This document shows, in pieces, positions 44,901 to 52,579 of a DNA stretch of 64,000 nucleotides. Source of the stretch: Halorubrum salsamenti (GTDB taxonomy: Archaea > Halobacteriota > Halobacteria > Halobacteriales > Haloferacaceae); assembly GCF_007671685.1 (NCBI RefSeq), contig NZ_VCNL01000001.1, forward strand, positions 885,261-949,260, in the 5' to 3' direction. How positions within the stretch are numbered: position 1 is the stretch's first letter; every line of letters starts with the position of its first letter. The position numbers and the translations under genes are program-made. The notes under the pieces were generated by a model. That model was not told the DNA's origin and did not search any database. It saw only the letters and a program-made list of their open reading frames with translations.

Positions 44901-46684
44901 TCGGCGATCGTCGTCAACACGTGCGTCGTCACGCGGTCGAGGAAGGCGTCGAAGTCGACCTCGGGAGCGGTTCCCCCGGTAGCGACTCGCCCGTCCTCAC
45001 CGCGTTCGTCGCGCAGCGCCGCGTACTCGGTCGCCGCGCTCGCGAGCGCGAACGTACTGGCGTCCGGGCGGTCGTCGCGGCTCTCCGCGCTCGCGCGCTG
45101 CGGGAACCGCTCCGTGTCCGGGTTCCACCGGTCGTACAGGCCGATGAAGGCGGCGTCGGCCGCGTCGGCGGCGTCGGCTCGCACGTCGTCGGGCAGAGGG
45201 GCGCGCGCCGCGGCGGCGAACGCGCGGAGGTACGTCGCGCCGGTGTGGGTGAACCGGCCGAGCGCGTTCTCCCAGCAGTTCTGGCAGCGGCGGGGGAGCC
45301 CGTCGTCCTCGGTCGTCTCGCGGAGGAACGCGAGGGCGTCCGCGATGGTGTCGTCGACGCGGTCGCGCCACTCCGGGGGGAGGTCCGTGGTCCGGCGGAG
45401 CCGAGCGAGGAAGGCGACGACGGACGCGGGCTGGTCGAGTTGGTCGTTCGGCCCCGCAGTGCCGTTCGCGCCCTCGATCCGGGCGTTCGCCCAGCCGGGC
45501 GCGACCTTGCCGGAGTCGGCCCACACCCGGTGGGGCCACGAGCCGTCGGCGTCCTGCGTCCGACAGAAGAAGGAGGCGGTCGCGAGCAGCTCCTCGTCGG
45601 CGTCCAAGCCGAGCTCGTCGCTCGCGCCGAGCAGCGCCAGCGACGTCTCCGCCTCGTCGCGGAACCACGTGTATCCGTAGCCGCCGGACGTGGAGTAGAA
45701 GGGGTCGAACTCCGGGGCGGCGATCCGCGCGCCGGACTCGGCGGTGAGCAGGTCGAGCGCACGGAGGTCGCTCGCGACCACCGACCGTCGCGGCACGTCC
45801 TCGGGGACGGTCGGGCCGCGGCCCTCGGCCGCCTCGCGGAGGTCGTCGGCGTCGGGGTACGCGGTCGCGATCCGCGACAGCTCCTCGATGCGGCGCTGGC
45901 GATCGGGACCGTCCGTGATCGCGTCCTTGGCGTCGTCGACCGTTTCGCGAGTTTCCCGCCTGTCGAGGACGGCGCGGCTCGCGAGCGTGACGCGCTCGGT
46001 CCGTCCGTCGCGCTCGAACGGCGCGCGGACGACCACGTCGGGGGTGAGCCGGGAGTCCTCGCGCTGGTCGATCTCGCCGCGGTGGGGGAACCCCTCGCCG
46101 TTCTCGCCGAGCAGCTCGGAGACGGTGCGGAGCCGCTGGCCGTGCGCGGCCGACAGCCCCGTGGAGGCGGTGAGGAAGTCGTGTTCGGTGCGGTGGTACA
46201 CCTCGACGACGCTCCCGGCCTCGGGGCCGGCCTCCTCGTGGACCAGGTTGCCGACGCGGCCCTCGACCATGTCCGGCGAGAACGCGCAGGCCGCGACGAG
46301 TTCCGCTCCTGCCGGCGGAGCGCCGCGCAGCTCGACGTGGGTGAGGTGGGTGTCGCTCACGACAAGGTCGAACTGGTGTATGGTGTAGCGGCCGGCGTCG
46401 TACTCCGTCTCGACGAGCGGCGTGTCGCCGTCGTAGTGCTGGCGAGTCGTCGTCAGATCGTCGAACCACCGGACGCCCCGCCCGGCCGTGATCCCCATGC
46501 GGAGCCGGTCGGCGCCGCCGACGCCCGACAGGGAGTACGAACAGTCGTGGACGGTCCCGTTCGGTCCGACGTGGACCAGCCGACCGTCGTCGCCCGTGAA
46601 CGCGCCGGCGGTCGTGGGACGCTCCGCCGGGTAGCGCTCGCCGCGTCGACGTTCGTGTTCGGTGAGAGCGGTTCGCAGTCGCAT
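41960..46684 (-). CDS. Giant two-module GH15 glucoamylase-type protein
   Basis: GH15 enzymes release glucose from non-reducing ends of starch or glycogen. The 1574-residue product is about twice the usual size because it carries two catalytic-type modules. Module 1 has GGYGYTWFRDEAET near residue 338 and NCWENALGRFTHTG near 468. Module 2 has RGYGYNFVWSRDLYQVF near 1073 and QERWEEEAGFSPSS near 1181. Each keeps the RD and WE motifs of the active site. Module 2 is preceded by a beta-sandwich N-domain typical of archaeal glucoamylases, and a short beta-rich end follows. No signal peptide is seen, so it is likely intracellular. The ATG at 46684 is used; the longer frame is antisense to the neighbour. 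It is divergent from the GH13 gene. Confidence 0.88.
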   Translation of the reverse strand: MRLRTALTEHERRRGERYPAERPTTAGAFTGDDGRLVHVGPNGTVHDCSYSLSGVGGADRLRMGITAGRGVRWFDDLTTTRQHYDGDTPLVETEYDAGRYTIHQFDLVVSDTHLTHVELRGAPPAGAELVAACAFSPDMVEGRVGNLVHEEAGPEAGSVVEVYHRTEHDFLTASTGLSAAHGQRLRTVSELLGENGEGFPHRGEIDQREDSRLTPDVVVRAPFERDGRTERVTLASRAVLDRRETRETVDDAKDAITDGPDRQRRIEELSRIATAYPDADDLREAAEGRGPTVPEDVPRRSVVASDLRALDLLTAESGARIAAPEFDPFYSTSGGYGYTWFRDEAETSLALLGASDELGLDADEELLATASFFCRTQDADGSWPHRVWADSGKVAPGWANARIEGANGTAGPNDQLDQPASVVAFLARLRRTTDLPPEWRDRVDDTIADALAFLRETTEDDGLPRRCQNCWENALGRFTHTGATYLRAFAAAARAPLPDDVRADAADAADAAFIGLYDRWNPDTERFPQRASAESRDDRPDASTFALASAATEYAALRDERGEDGRVATGGTAPEVDFDAFLDRVTTHVLTTIAELRRETADVEGLVRFTGDDWRTAEQGAAKVWSIATLWGSTAAAELGGLVRERDGDAHELFGAARDLYALCEPDGPFVNDAGLIAEQAFDDGDLDGATPIAWSHALRIDATVTLARYGALPVPHDEPRGPDEAPHWTTGRKFGVGTPADHEAADPVPVWFTLTEGALTEARFPRIDVMNVRTFDFLVADPETGYTVRTFDETSHVTATETVERTTEPTVDDALAYTQTIRETGDGHGHSWTLTVEYAVDTDGDAILADVTFEGGREYDVYALVDTTVTNVGTNDRGDRVGDSDGYHLLARNDDAADRDPGKLVDDEGDSFEVALALDSNDGFDWASVLAAGGDAADALFADGDRGDGTETATGNVVLAGLVGSGTEVSDAVALGFAENADTAAALGEARGAVSRGFADVSESYVETWRGWLADRDYPASVTGDTDLETQYRFALMTLAAVEDKRHDGAGIASPSVPWGETEYAAEDRGYGYNFVWSRDLYQVFTALIEVGEIERGANALAYLYNTQQDDDGFLPQNTYIDGRTRWGGEQMDNIAFPSVMAWQLYEHGVSPADADYTYDQVRRSLGYIAANGPETAQERWEEEAGFSPSSIAAEIAGLVCGAALAVAEADRIEAGGATGEGPAESPDSLRADALAWLALADDWAARVEEWCATTAGTERHGETPYYVRITADGNPESGRPRTIANDGPTYDEREIVDGGFLELVRLGVKPADDDAVRNSVSVVDDSIRVDTPYGPAWYRYVGDAYGEIARGDPGGPWAGDGDGRGRLWPIFTGERGEYELRARADGPDAFGGTDEDALEPDALLETMAEFGNSGRMLPEQVWDREHPTDYGWEFGEGTGGATPLAWSMAGFIRLAHGVEAGEPVETPTVVRDRYVERARSAAPTLDATAEYIDDALVVAGETTADTVAVYTPSGSVLATPEDGEYEINLDPALDAKTIVVAAANTEDAADTDADATLAEFSGAGTAVERLRL

Positions 46685-46827
46685 GGGATCCCTGCGATTC
46701 CCGAAGTGAAAGCCTTGACGAACGAGGCCGTCTGCGATCCGCGACGCGCGTGTTCGATCGGCGGCGACGGCCGGCGGAGCTGTGTCGAGGAGCAACAACG
46801 AAGACCCCGGGTGCCGATGGGTGTGAC

Positions 46828-48921
46828 ATGCACCATCCCGGACCCCCGAGATTCCTCGCAACGGGCGAGACCACGGAGCTTGCGCCGCGAGATCCGGACC
46901 CGAGCGGGTCCTACGAGTGGCGCGTCGTCGACGCGCCGCCGGACAGCGAGGCGACGGTCGGACCCGACTCGGTGACCGAGTTCACCCCTGACGTGCCCGG
47001 ACGCTATCGGGTCGGGCTCGACGCTCCGGACGGCGACCACCAACTGACGATCCGCGCGTTCCCGTCGAGCTACGAGGGCGTCGACGTCGAGGGCGGGAGC
47101 GGGACGGCGATCCGCGACCGAACCGCCGGCGACGCCCCGGTCGACTACGCCGAGCCGCGCGGCGACGAGGGCGTGGGACGGCCGCGCGTTCGGCTCGACG
47201 CGAGCGTGGAGTCGGGCGAGGCCGGCGGCGACGAGACCGCAGACGACGAGATCGTCGTCCGAGCGACGCCAACGCCGAATCCCGGATCATCGCTCGACGC
47301 GGACGACTTGCGGGTGTCGTTGGTCATCGATGACCGCGATATCGCGAGCGCTATCGCGGAGGGGCGGACGAACCCGCGCGACGCGCTCCGGACGAGCGAT
47401 GACGGGCGAGAGCTTCGGATACCCGCGGCCGCCGCCGCGGGCCGCCTGCGCGTTCACGGGGTCGCGGTCGCCGCGGAGCCCGGGCAGGAGCCGCGCGTCA
47501 GCGTCGCCGACGCGGTCGCGGTCGACCGGATCGACGACGACGCGGAACGAGGGGGAAACGGCGGGCGCGTCGACGGCCCGAACCGCTCCACCTTCGAGAC
47601 GGTCCGACTCAACGACCCCCCGACGTGGACGCGCGACGCGACGGTCTACGAGGTGTACGTTCGGACGTTCGCCGACGAAGGGGAGGGAGAGACGTTCGAC
47701 GCGATCTCGGAGCGAATTCCCGCGATCGCCGATCTGGGCGTCGACACGCTGTGGCTCACGCCGGTCCTCCAGCACGACGGGAAGCCGCACGGCTACAACA
47801 TCACCGACTTCTTCGACGTGGCCGAGGACCTCGGCGACCGCGACGACTACGAGGCGCTGGTCGAGACGGCTCACGACCACGGGATGCGGGTGCTGTTCGA
47901 TTTCGTCGCCAACCACACCGCGCGCGACCACGAGTGGTTCGAGGACGCCTACCGGAATCCGGACTCCCAGTACCGCGACCGCTACGAGTGGCAGGACTCC
48001 GGCGAGCCGGGGACGTACTTCGACTGGGAGCTGATAGCGAACCTGAACCACTCGAACCTCGAGGTTCGACGGTTCCTCCTCGACGTGATCGACGAGTGGG
48101 CGCCCCTCGTCGACGGGTTCCGCTGCGACATGGCGTGGGCGGTCCCCGACTCCTTCTGGCGGGAGCTCCGCGACCGGGTGAAGGACATCGACCGGGAGTT
48201 CCTGCTGATGGACGAGACGATCCCGTACATCCCCGGCTTCCACGAGGGGATGTTCGACGTCCACTTCGACGCGACGCTGTACTTTCAGCTCCGGCAGATC
48301 GGGCGGGGCGTCGACCCCGCCACGTCGCTTCTGGACGCGATCGACCAGCGCGCCGACATCGGCTTCCCGGACCACGCCGAGTTCCTCCAGTACATCGAGA
48401 ACCACGACGAGACGCGTTACCGGGTCGAGTGCGGCGACGCCGCCGCGGCCGCGGCGGGGGCGGCGATATTCACGCTGCCCGGCGTGCCGATGGTGTACGC
48501 CGGCCAGGAGATCGGCCAGCGCGGCCGGCGCGACGCGATCGCGTGGGAGCACGCCCGCGAAGGGATTCGCGACCGCTACGAGCGGCTGATCGCGGTCCGC
48601 GCCGAACACCCGGCGCTCGGACTCGAGGGCGACCTCGACCGGGTGGGGTACCACGTCGCTAGCGGCGACCTCGCGGAGCGACCGATCGTCGCCAGCGGTG
48701 ACGTGCATCCCGACGACGTGGTGGCGTTCCGCCGGAGCGACGACGAGGAGTCACTGGTGGTCGTCCTCAACTTCGCGCCCGAACCGGCGAGCGTCGCGGT
48801 CGGCGTCGACCACGGCGACCGGAACCTCGTGACCGACGAGCCCTGCGTGGTCGTCGACGGCGACGGGACCGAACGGGTCCGCGTCGACGACGTGGCGGTC
48901 GTCCGGGAAACGGGGCGCTGA
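46828..48921 (+). CDS. GH13 alpha-amylase family enzyme
   Basis: GH13 enzymes cleave or transfer alpha-1,4 or 1,6 glucosidic bonds. The 697-residue protein has an N-terminal beta domain of about 260 residues (MHHPGPPRFLATGETTELAP), then the barrel (WTRDATVYEVYVRTFADEGE, LWLTPVLQHDGKPHGYNITD). The catalytic triad is visible: VDGFRCDMAWAVPD (Asp near 433), FLLMDETIPYIPG (Glu near 462) and YIENHDETRY (Asp near 526). It ends with a C-terminal beta domain. No signal peptide is seen, suggesting cytoplasmic glycogen or maltodextrin breakdown. It is divergent from the GH15 gene and followed by malQ. Confidence 0.93.
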   Translation: MHHPGPPRFLATGETTELAPRDPDPSGSYEWRVVDAPPDSEATVGPDSVTEFTPDVPGRYRVGLDAPDGDHQLTIRAFPSSYEGVDVEGGSGTAIRDRTAGDAPVDYAEPRGDEGVGRPRVRLDASVESGEAGGDETADDEIVVRATPTPNPGSSLDADDLRVSLVIDDRDIASAIAEGRTNPRDALRTSDDGRELRIPAAAAAGRLRVHGVAVAAEPGQEPRVSVADAVAVDRIDDDAERGGNGGRVDGPNRSTFETVRLNDPPTWTRDATVYEVYVRTFADEGEGETFDAISERIPAIADLGVDTLWLTPVLQHDGKPHGYNITDFFDVAEDLGDRDDYEALVETAHDHGMRVLFDFVANHTARDHEWFEDAYRNPDSQYRDRYEWQDSGEPGTYFDWELIANLNHSNLEVRRFLLDVIDEWAPLVDGFRCDMAWAVPDSFWRELRDRVKDIDREFLLMDETIPYIPGFHEGMFDVHFDATLYFQLRQIGRGVDPATSLLDAIDQRADIGFPDHAEFLQYIENHDETRYRVECGDAAAAAAGAAIFTLPGVPMVYAGQEIGQRGRRDAIAWEHAREGIRDRYERLIAVRAEHPALGLEGDLDRVGYHVASGDLAERPIVASGDVHPDDVVAFRRSDDEESLVVVLNFAPEPASVAVGVDHGDRNLVTDEPCVVVDGDGTERVRVDDVAVVRETGR

Positions 48922-49018
48922 GACGGTCGGTGAGGCGGTCGGTGAGTCGGTGCGCTGACCCGCTTGCCGGGGCCCCGTGGACACAACGCTTGAGTCGGTG
49001 GGGGTCGCAGGGGAACCC

Positions 49019-50554
49019 ATGCGACTCGACCGCTCCGGCGGCGTGTTCTGTCACGTCACCTCGCTCCCGGGGAGACACGGCATCGGCGACCTCGGCGACG
49101 GCGCGGAGGCGTTCCTCTCGTTCCTCGGCGACGCCGATATCGGCCACTGGCAGGTCTGCCCGCTCGGCCCGACGATGGACGCCGCCGGGGAGTCCCCGTA
49201 CCAGTCGCCCTCCGCGTTCGCCGGCAACCCCCTCCTGATCGACCTCGACGGGCTCGTCGACGACGGCTGGCTCGACGAGTCGGACCTCGAACCCGTCCCC
49301 GACTTCCCGGACGATCGGGTCGATTACGAGGCGGTCCGCGAGTACAAGGAGCCGCTGTTGCGGACCGCGTTCGAACGGTTCGACGAGGCCGGAACAGGCG
49401 AGGCCGGAACAGGCGAGGCCGGAACAGGCGAGACCGGCGCGGGCGAGGCGGCGCCCGAGTTCGACGACTACCGCGAGGGCGAGCCGTGGCTCGACGACTA
49501 CGCGCTGTTCCGTGCGCTATCGGACGCGAGAGACGAAGACGTGTGGGTCGAGTGGCCGGATCCGCTCCGGACGCGAGAGCCCGAGGCGCTCGCCGACGCC
49601 CGCGAGCGACACGCGACCGAGGTCCGGTTCCGGGAGTTCCTCCAGTGGACGTTCGACCGGCAGTGGCGCGACCTCCGGGCGGTCGCCGACGAGGAGGGCG
49701 TGTCGATCGTCGGCGACGTGCCCATCTACGTCGCGCTCGACTCCGCGGACGTGTGGGCGAACCCCGAGGCGTTCCGACTCGACGACGGGAACCGTCCCGC
49801 GGCGGTGGCGGGGGTCCCACCCAATGCCGGGGACAGCGGTCAGCGCTGGGGGAACCCCGTCTACGACTGGGGCCGGCTCGCGGAGCGCGACTACGACTGG
49901 TGGATCGCCCGGTTCCGGCGGCTGTTCGAGCTCGCCGACGTGGCGCGGCTCGACCACTTCCTCGGGTTCGTGAAGTACTGGGCGATCCCGGCCGACCGCG
50001 ACGACCCGGCCGCCGGCGAGTGGCGCGAGGGACCGGGACGCGACCTGTTCGAGACCGTCGAGCGCGAACTCGGGCAAGCGCCCTTCATCGCCGAGGACCT
50101 CGGGTTCGAGGAGCCGGCGATGGACGAGCTAATGGCGGAGTTCGGCTTCCCCGGGATGCGCGTCCCGCAGTACGCCGACTGGTGCGAGGAGGGGAACCAG
50201 TACCAGCCGATGCACTACCCCGAGGGGGTCGTCGGCTACACGTCGACTCACGACACGGACACGTGGGTCGGCTACTTCGAGGACCTCCCCGAGCGCCAGC
50301 GCGAGTGTTTCCGGTTCAACGTCGGCGCCGAGGGCGACCGCCCGCCGGAGTGGGAGATCATCGACGATGTGTGGGCCTCGGAGGCGGTGCTGGCGATGAC
50401 GACGGTGCAGGACCTGCTCGGGCTCGGGAGCGAGTCGCGGTTCAACGAGCCGGGCACGCTCGACGGCAACTGGGAGTGGCGCGTCCGCCCCGAGGCGCTT
50501 GACGACGCGATCGCCGACCGGCTGTGGGACCTCGCCGGGCGACACGTGAGATAA
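49019..50554 (+). CDS. malQ: 4-alpha-glucanotransferase (GH77, amylomaltase)
   Basis: MalQ moves glucan chains between maltodextrins. The 511-residue protein starts MRLDRSGGVFCHVTSLPGRH. It contains the GH77 landmarks GDVPIYVALDSADVWANPEA, VARLDHFLGFVKYWAIP (nucleophile Asp near 311), FIAEDLGFEEP (acid/base Glu near 358) and GYTSTHDTDTWVGYFE (third Asp near 410). An AGTGE motif is repeated about three times near residue 125, from a 15-bp tandem repeat in the DNA, in a variable loop. The gene follows GH13 and precedes the antiporter by 3 nt. Together with GH15 it forms a glycogen/maltodextrin locus. Confidence 0.95.
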   Translation: MRLDRSGGVFCHVTSLPGRHGIGDLGDGAEAFLSFLGDADIGHWQVCPLGPTMDAAGESPYQSPSAFAGNPLLIDLDGLVDDGWLDESDLEPVPDFPDDRVDYEAVREYKEPLLRTAFERFDEAGTGEAGTGEAGTGETGAGEAAPEFDDYREGEPWLDDYALFRALSDARDEDVWVEWPDPLRTREPEALADARERHATEVRFREFLQWTFDRQWRDLRAVADEEGVSIVGDVPIYVALDSADVWANPEAFRLDDGNRPAAVAGVPPNAGDSGQRWGNPVYDWGRLAERDYDWWIARFRRLFELADVARLDHFLGFVKYWAIPADRDDPAAGEWREGPGRDLFETVERELGQAPFIAEDLGFEEPAMDELMAEFGFPGMRVPQYADWCEEGNQYQPMHYPEGVVGYTSTHDTDTWVGYFEDLPERQRECFRFNVGAEGDRPPEWEIIDDVWASEAVLAMTTVQDLLGLGSESRFNEPGTLDGNWEWRVRPEALDDAIADRLWDLAGRHVR

Positions 50555-50557
50555 TCG

Positions 50558-51589
50558 ATGCTCGGTGGGATCCTCCCGGACGCACCGATCGTCCACGTCG
50601 CCGTGATCGCCGTCGCGACCGGCGCCATCTGGATCGGGAGCGACTGGTTAGAGGAGGCCGCCGAGACGCTCTCGGGGTACTACGGCCTGCCGGCGGTGGT
50701 GCAGGGGTCGATCGTCGTCGCCGTCGGGTCGAGCTTCCCGGAGTTCGCGAGCGTCGTCGTGACCGCGGCCACCGGCGTCTTCGACATGGGCGTGGGCGCG
50801 CTCGTCGGCTCCGCCATCTTCAACATCCTCGTCATCCCCGGACTGTCGGGGTTCGGCGCCGACGGCGACCTCGAGGCCAGCCGCGCGATCGTGTACAAGG
50901 AGGCGCAGTTCTACATGATCGCGGTGTCGGCGCTGGTCGTCACCTTCTCGCTCGCGGTCATCTACTTCCCCGTCTCGTCGGACCCGATCGTGGGGGAGCT
51001 GACCCGCCCCGTCGCGGCGATCCCGCTGGCGCTGTACGGGCTTTACCTGTTCATCCAGTACCAAGACGTCGACGACGCGGCGATCGATCGAGTGCGGGAT
51101 GGCGTCGGCATCCGCCGCGAGTGGGGACGGCTCGCGGTCGGCCTGCTCGTCATCGGCGTCGCCGTCGAGCGACTGGTCGGGTCGGTCGAGTCGCTCGGAT
51201 CGACGTTCGGCATCCCCGAGTTCCTCGCCGGCATCACGATCGTCGCGGCCGCGACGAGCCTCCCGGACGCCCTCGTGAGCGTCCGAACCGCTCGCGAAGG
51301 ACGCGGCGGGACGAGCCTCGGGAACGTGCTGGGGTCGAACACGTTCGATCTGCTTGTCGCCATCCCGGTCGGGGTACTGATCGTCGGGAGCGTCGACGTG
51401 AACTTCTCGACCGCCGTTCCGATGTTCGGTGTGCTCACCGTCGCGACCGTGTTACTGTTCGCGACGCTCCGAACGGACCTGTCGCTCACCCAGCGGGAGT
51501 CGTCGGTCCTGCTGATCGCGTACCTCCTGTTTATCGCATGGGTGGTCGCGGAGACGGTCGGGGCGACGACCGTTCTTAAAGGAGTTTAA
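50558..51589 (+). CDS. Calcium/sodium antiporter (CaCA family, YrbG type)
   Basis: CaCA exchangers move Ca2+ or other cations against Na+ or H+. The 343-residue protein has about ten helices and both alpha repeats: GSSFPEFASVVVTAATG with VGSAIFNILV in the first half, and AAATSLPDALVSVRTAREG with VLGSNTFDLLVAI in the second. The acidic ion ligands are the Glu and Asp in these motifs. The start is 3 nt after malQ, so it is probably co-transcribed with it, though a link to glucan metabolism is unclear. Repeat E5 lies downstream. Confidence 0.92.
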   Translation: MLGGILPDAPIVHVAVIAVATGAIWIGSDWLEEAAETLSGYYGLPAVVQGSIVVAVGSSFPEFASVVVTAATGVFDMGVGALVGSAIFNILVIPGLSGFGADGDLEASRAIVYKEAQFYMIAVSALVVTFSLAVIYFPVSSDPIVGELTRPVAAIPLALYGLYLFIQYQDVDDAAIDRVRDGVGIRREWGRLAVGLLVIGVAVERLVGSVESLGSTFGIPEFLAGITIVAAATSLPDALVSVRTAREGRGGTSLGNVLGSNTFDLLVAIPVGVLIVGSVDVNFSTAVPMFGVLTVATVLLFATLRTDLSLTQRESSVLLIAYLLFIAWVVAETVGATTVLKGV

Positions 51590-51656
51590 GACGGCTCGTC
51601 GGCGTCTGTCGCTTTTGTCGGTCCAGATCCGTGGAAATCATACGAGAGACAATTTC

Positions 51657-52135
51657 GACTCGGAGCGGCCACTACAGGAACAGCGGCGGGTGACGACGGG
51701 AGTGGGTATTGCAGATCACCGGTCGCGGTTCAGTATTTAAATAGGCGTGAGCGACGGCGACGATCGCTTATCAAGAACGAGTGCGGTGGCGCGCGCCACC
51801 GAGTGGCCGCCACCGGCGGCCACGAGGAGGGCGTGCGAGGGAGCCCGCGGCCGCCAGAGGCGGCCGCGGCGAGGCTGGGGAGGTGTGAGGCTGTGCGGTT
51901 GGGTGGGGCTCAAAGGGGCGGCCGTGAGGCGGGCGCAGGAGACGTAAGCACCGCAACGAAGGAGCGATAGCGACTGAGTGAGGAGCGCAGTGAGCGTGCG
52001 CCCGCCTCACGGCTGGGGCTTTGGAGAGCATCACCGCAGAGCCGTCGATCACTTATAAACCACCAACAGCAACACCCCGATCCGACTTATAAATGACCAC
52101 ACCACCACACTGAGAGACGTACTCCCGCAGTCGAG
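51657..52135 (+). repeat. Structured repeat E5 with flanks homologous to E4
   Basis: The core is 51782-52038, closed by TGCGGTG (51782-51788) with CACCGCA (52032-52038). P1 has inner TGGCCGCC-acc-GGCGGCCA. P2 is CCGCGGCCGCC-aga-GGCGGCCGCGG. P3 is GCCGTGAGGCGGGCGCA (51921-51937) with its exact complement at 51997-52013. Each stem differs in sequence from E3 and E4 but pairs. Flanks are homologous to those of E4 on both sides, including gggagtgggtattgcag and TATA-like tatttaaat (51734-51742) on the left, and two TTATAAA sites on the right. It fills the 622 bp between convergent genes. Confidence 0.6.
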
Positions 52136-52211
52136 CAGGAGGAAGTCTCCAGCCAACGACTATTTCATGCGACGCCGTGTCGAAGAATGGAATACCGACA
52201 GCGCTCCCGTT

Positions 52212-52427
52212 TCAGTACTGATTCCGGCCGATTATCAGGTACAACACGAGGCCCAGAAGCGGCGCGAGGAACGCGACGATCGCCCACAGGAACGCGGGCT
52301 GGTCGCTGCGCTGTTGGGCGTCGGAATAGATCCAGACGATGATGCCGATCTGTACGAGAAACACGAGGAGGCCGAACAGGAGAAAGAGCACGCCGGCTCC
52401 TCCTCCCTGCAGTAGTATCGGGGACAT
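52212..52427 (-). CDS. Small PLDc_N-type membrane protein
   Basis: This is a 71-residue protein with two membrane helices (GVLFLLFGLLVFLVQIGIIV and WAIVAFLAPLLGLVLYLIIG) joined by a polar turn with YSDAQQRSDQPAFL. This matches the small phospholipase-D N-terminal-like (PLDc_N) domain proteins common in archaea, whose function is unknown; there is no catalytic HKD motif. It has no operon partner: repeat E5 lies downstream, and an IS200/IS605-type end and the amidase gene lie upstream on the other strand. Confidence 0.8.
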   Translation of the reverse strand: MSPILLQGGGAGVLFLLFGLLVFLVQIGIIVWIYSDAQQRSDQPAFLWAIVAFLAPLLGLVLYLIIGRNQY

Positions 52428-52495
52428 CGCCTCCGATCACTCAGGCCGAAGATAAGTGTCTTTGGCCGCAGTGGTAGTCTCACAGATGAACACGG

Positions 52496-52530
52496 AGGAA
52501 GCCCACGGCTTCAGCCGTGGGAGGAATCCG
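52496..52530. mobile_element. Relic of an IS200/IS605-group (IS1341-type) right end
   Basis: The hairpin CCCACGGCT-tc-AGCCGTGGG (52502-52521), followed by aggaatcc, is the typical right-end structure of haloarchaeal IS605/IS1341 elements after the tnpB gene. No tnpB or tnpA sequence remains on either side. Only the end is left, just upstream of the amidase promoter. Confidence 0.55.
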
Positions 52531-52579
52531 ACGCGCCCCCACCACGAACCGTTTTGAGCCGGCGGCACCCGATCCGGGC

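Noticed and set aside
43238..46975. A 1245-residue plus-strand frame opposite the glucoamylase
   Set aside because: It is the antisense shadow of the GH15 gene; composition is Arg/Val/Asp-rich and there are no motifs.
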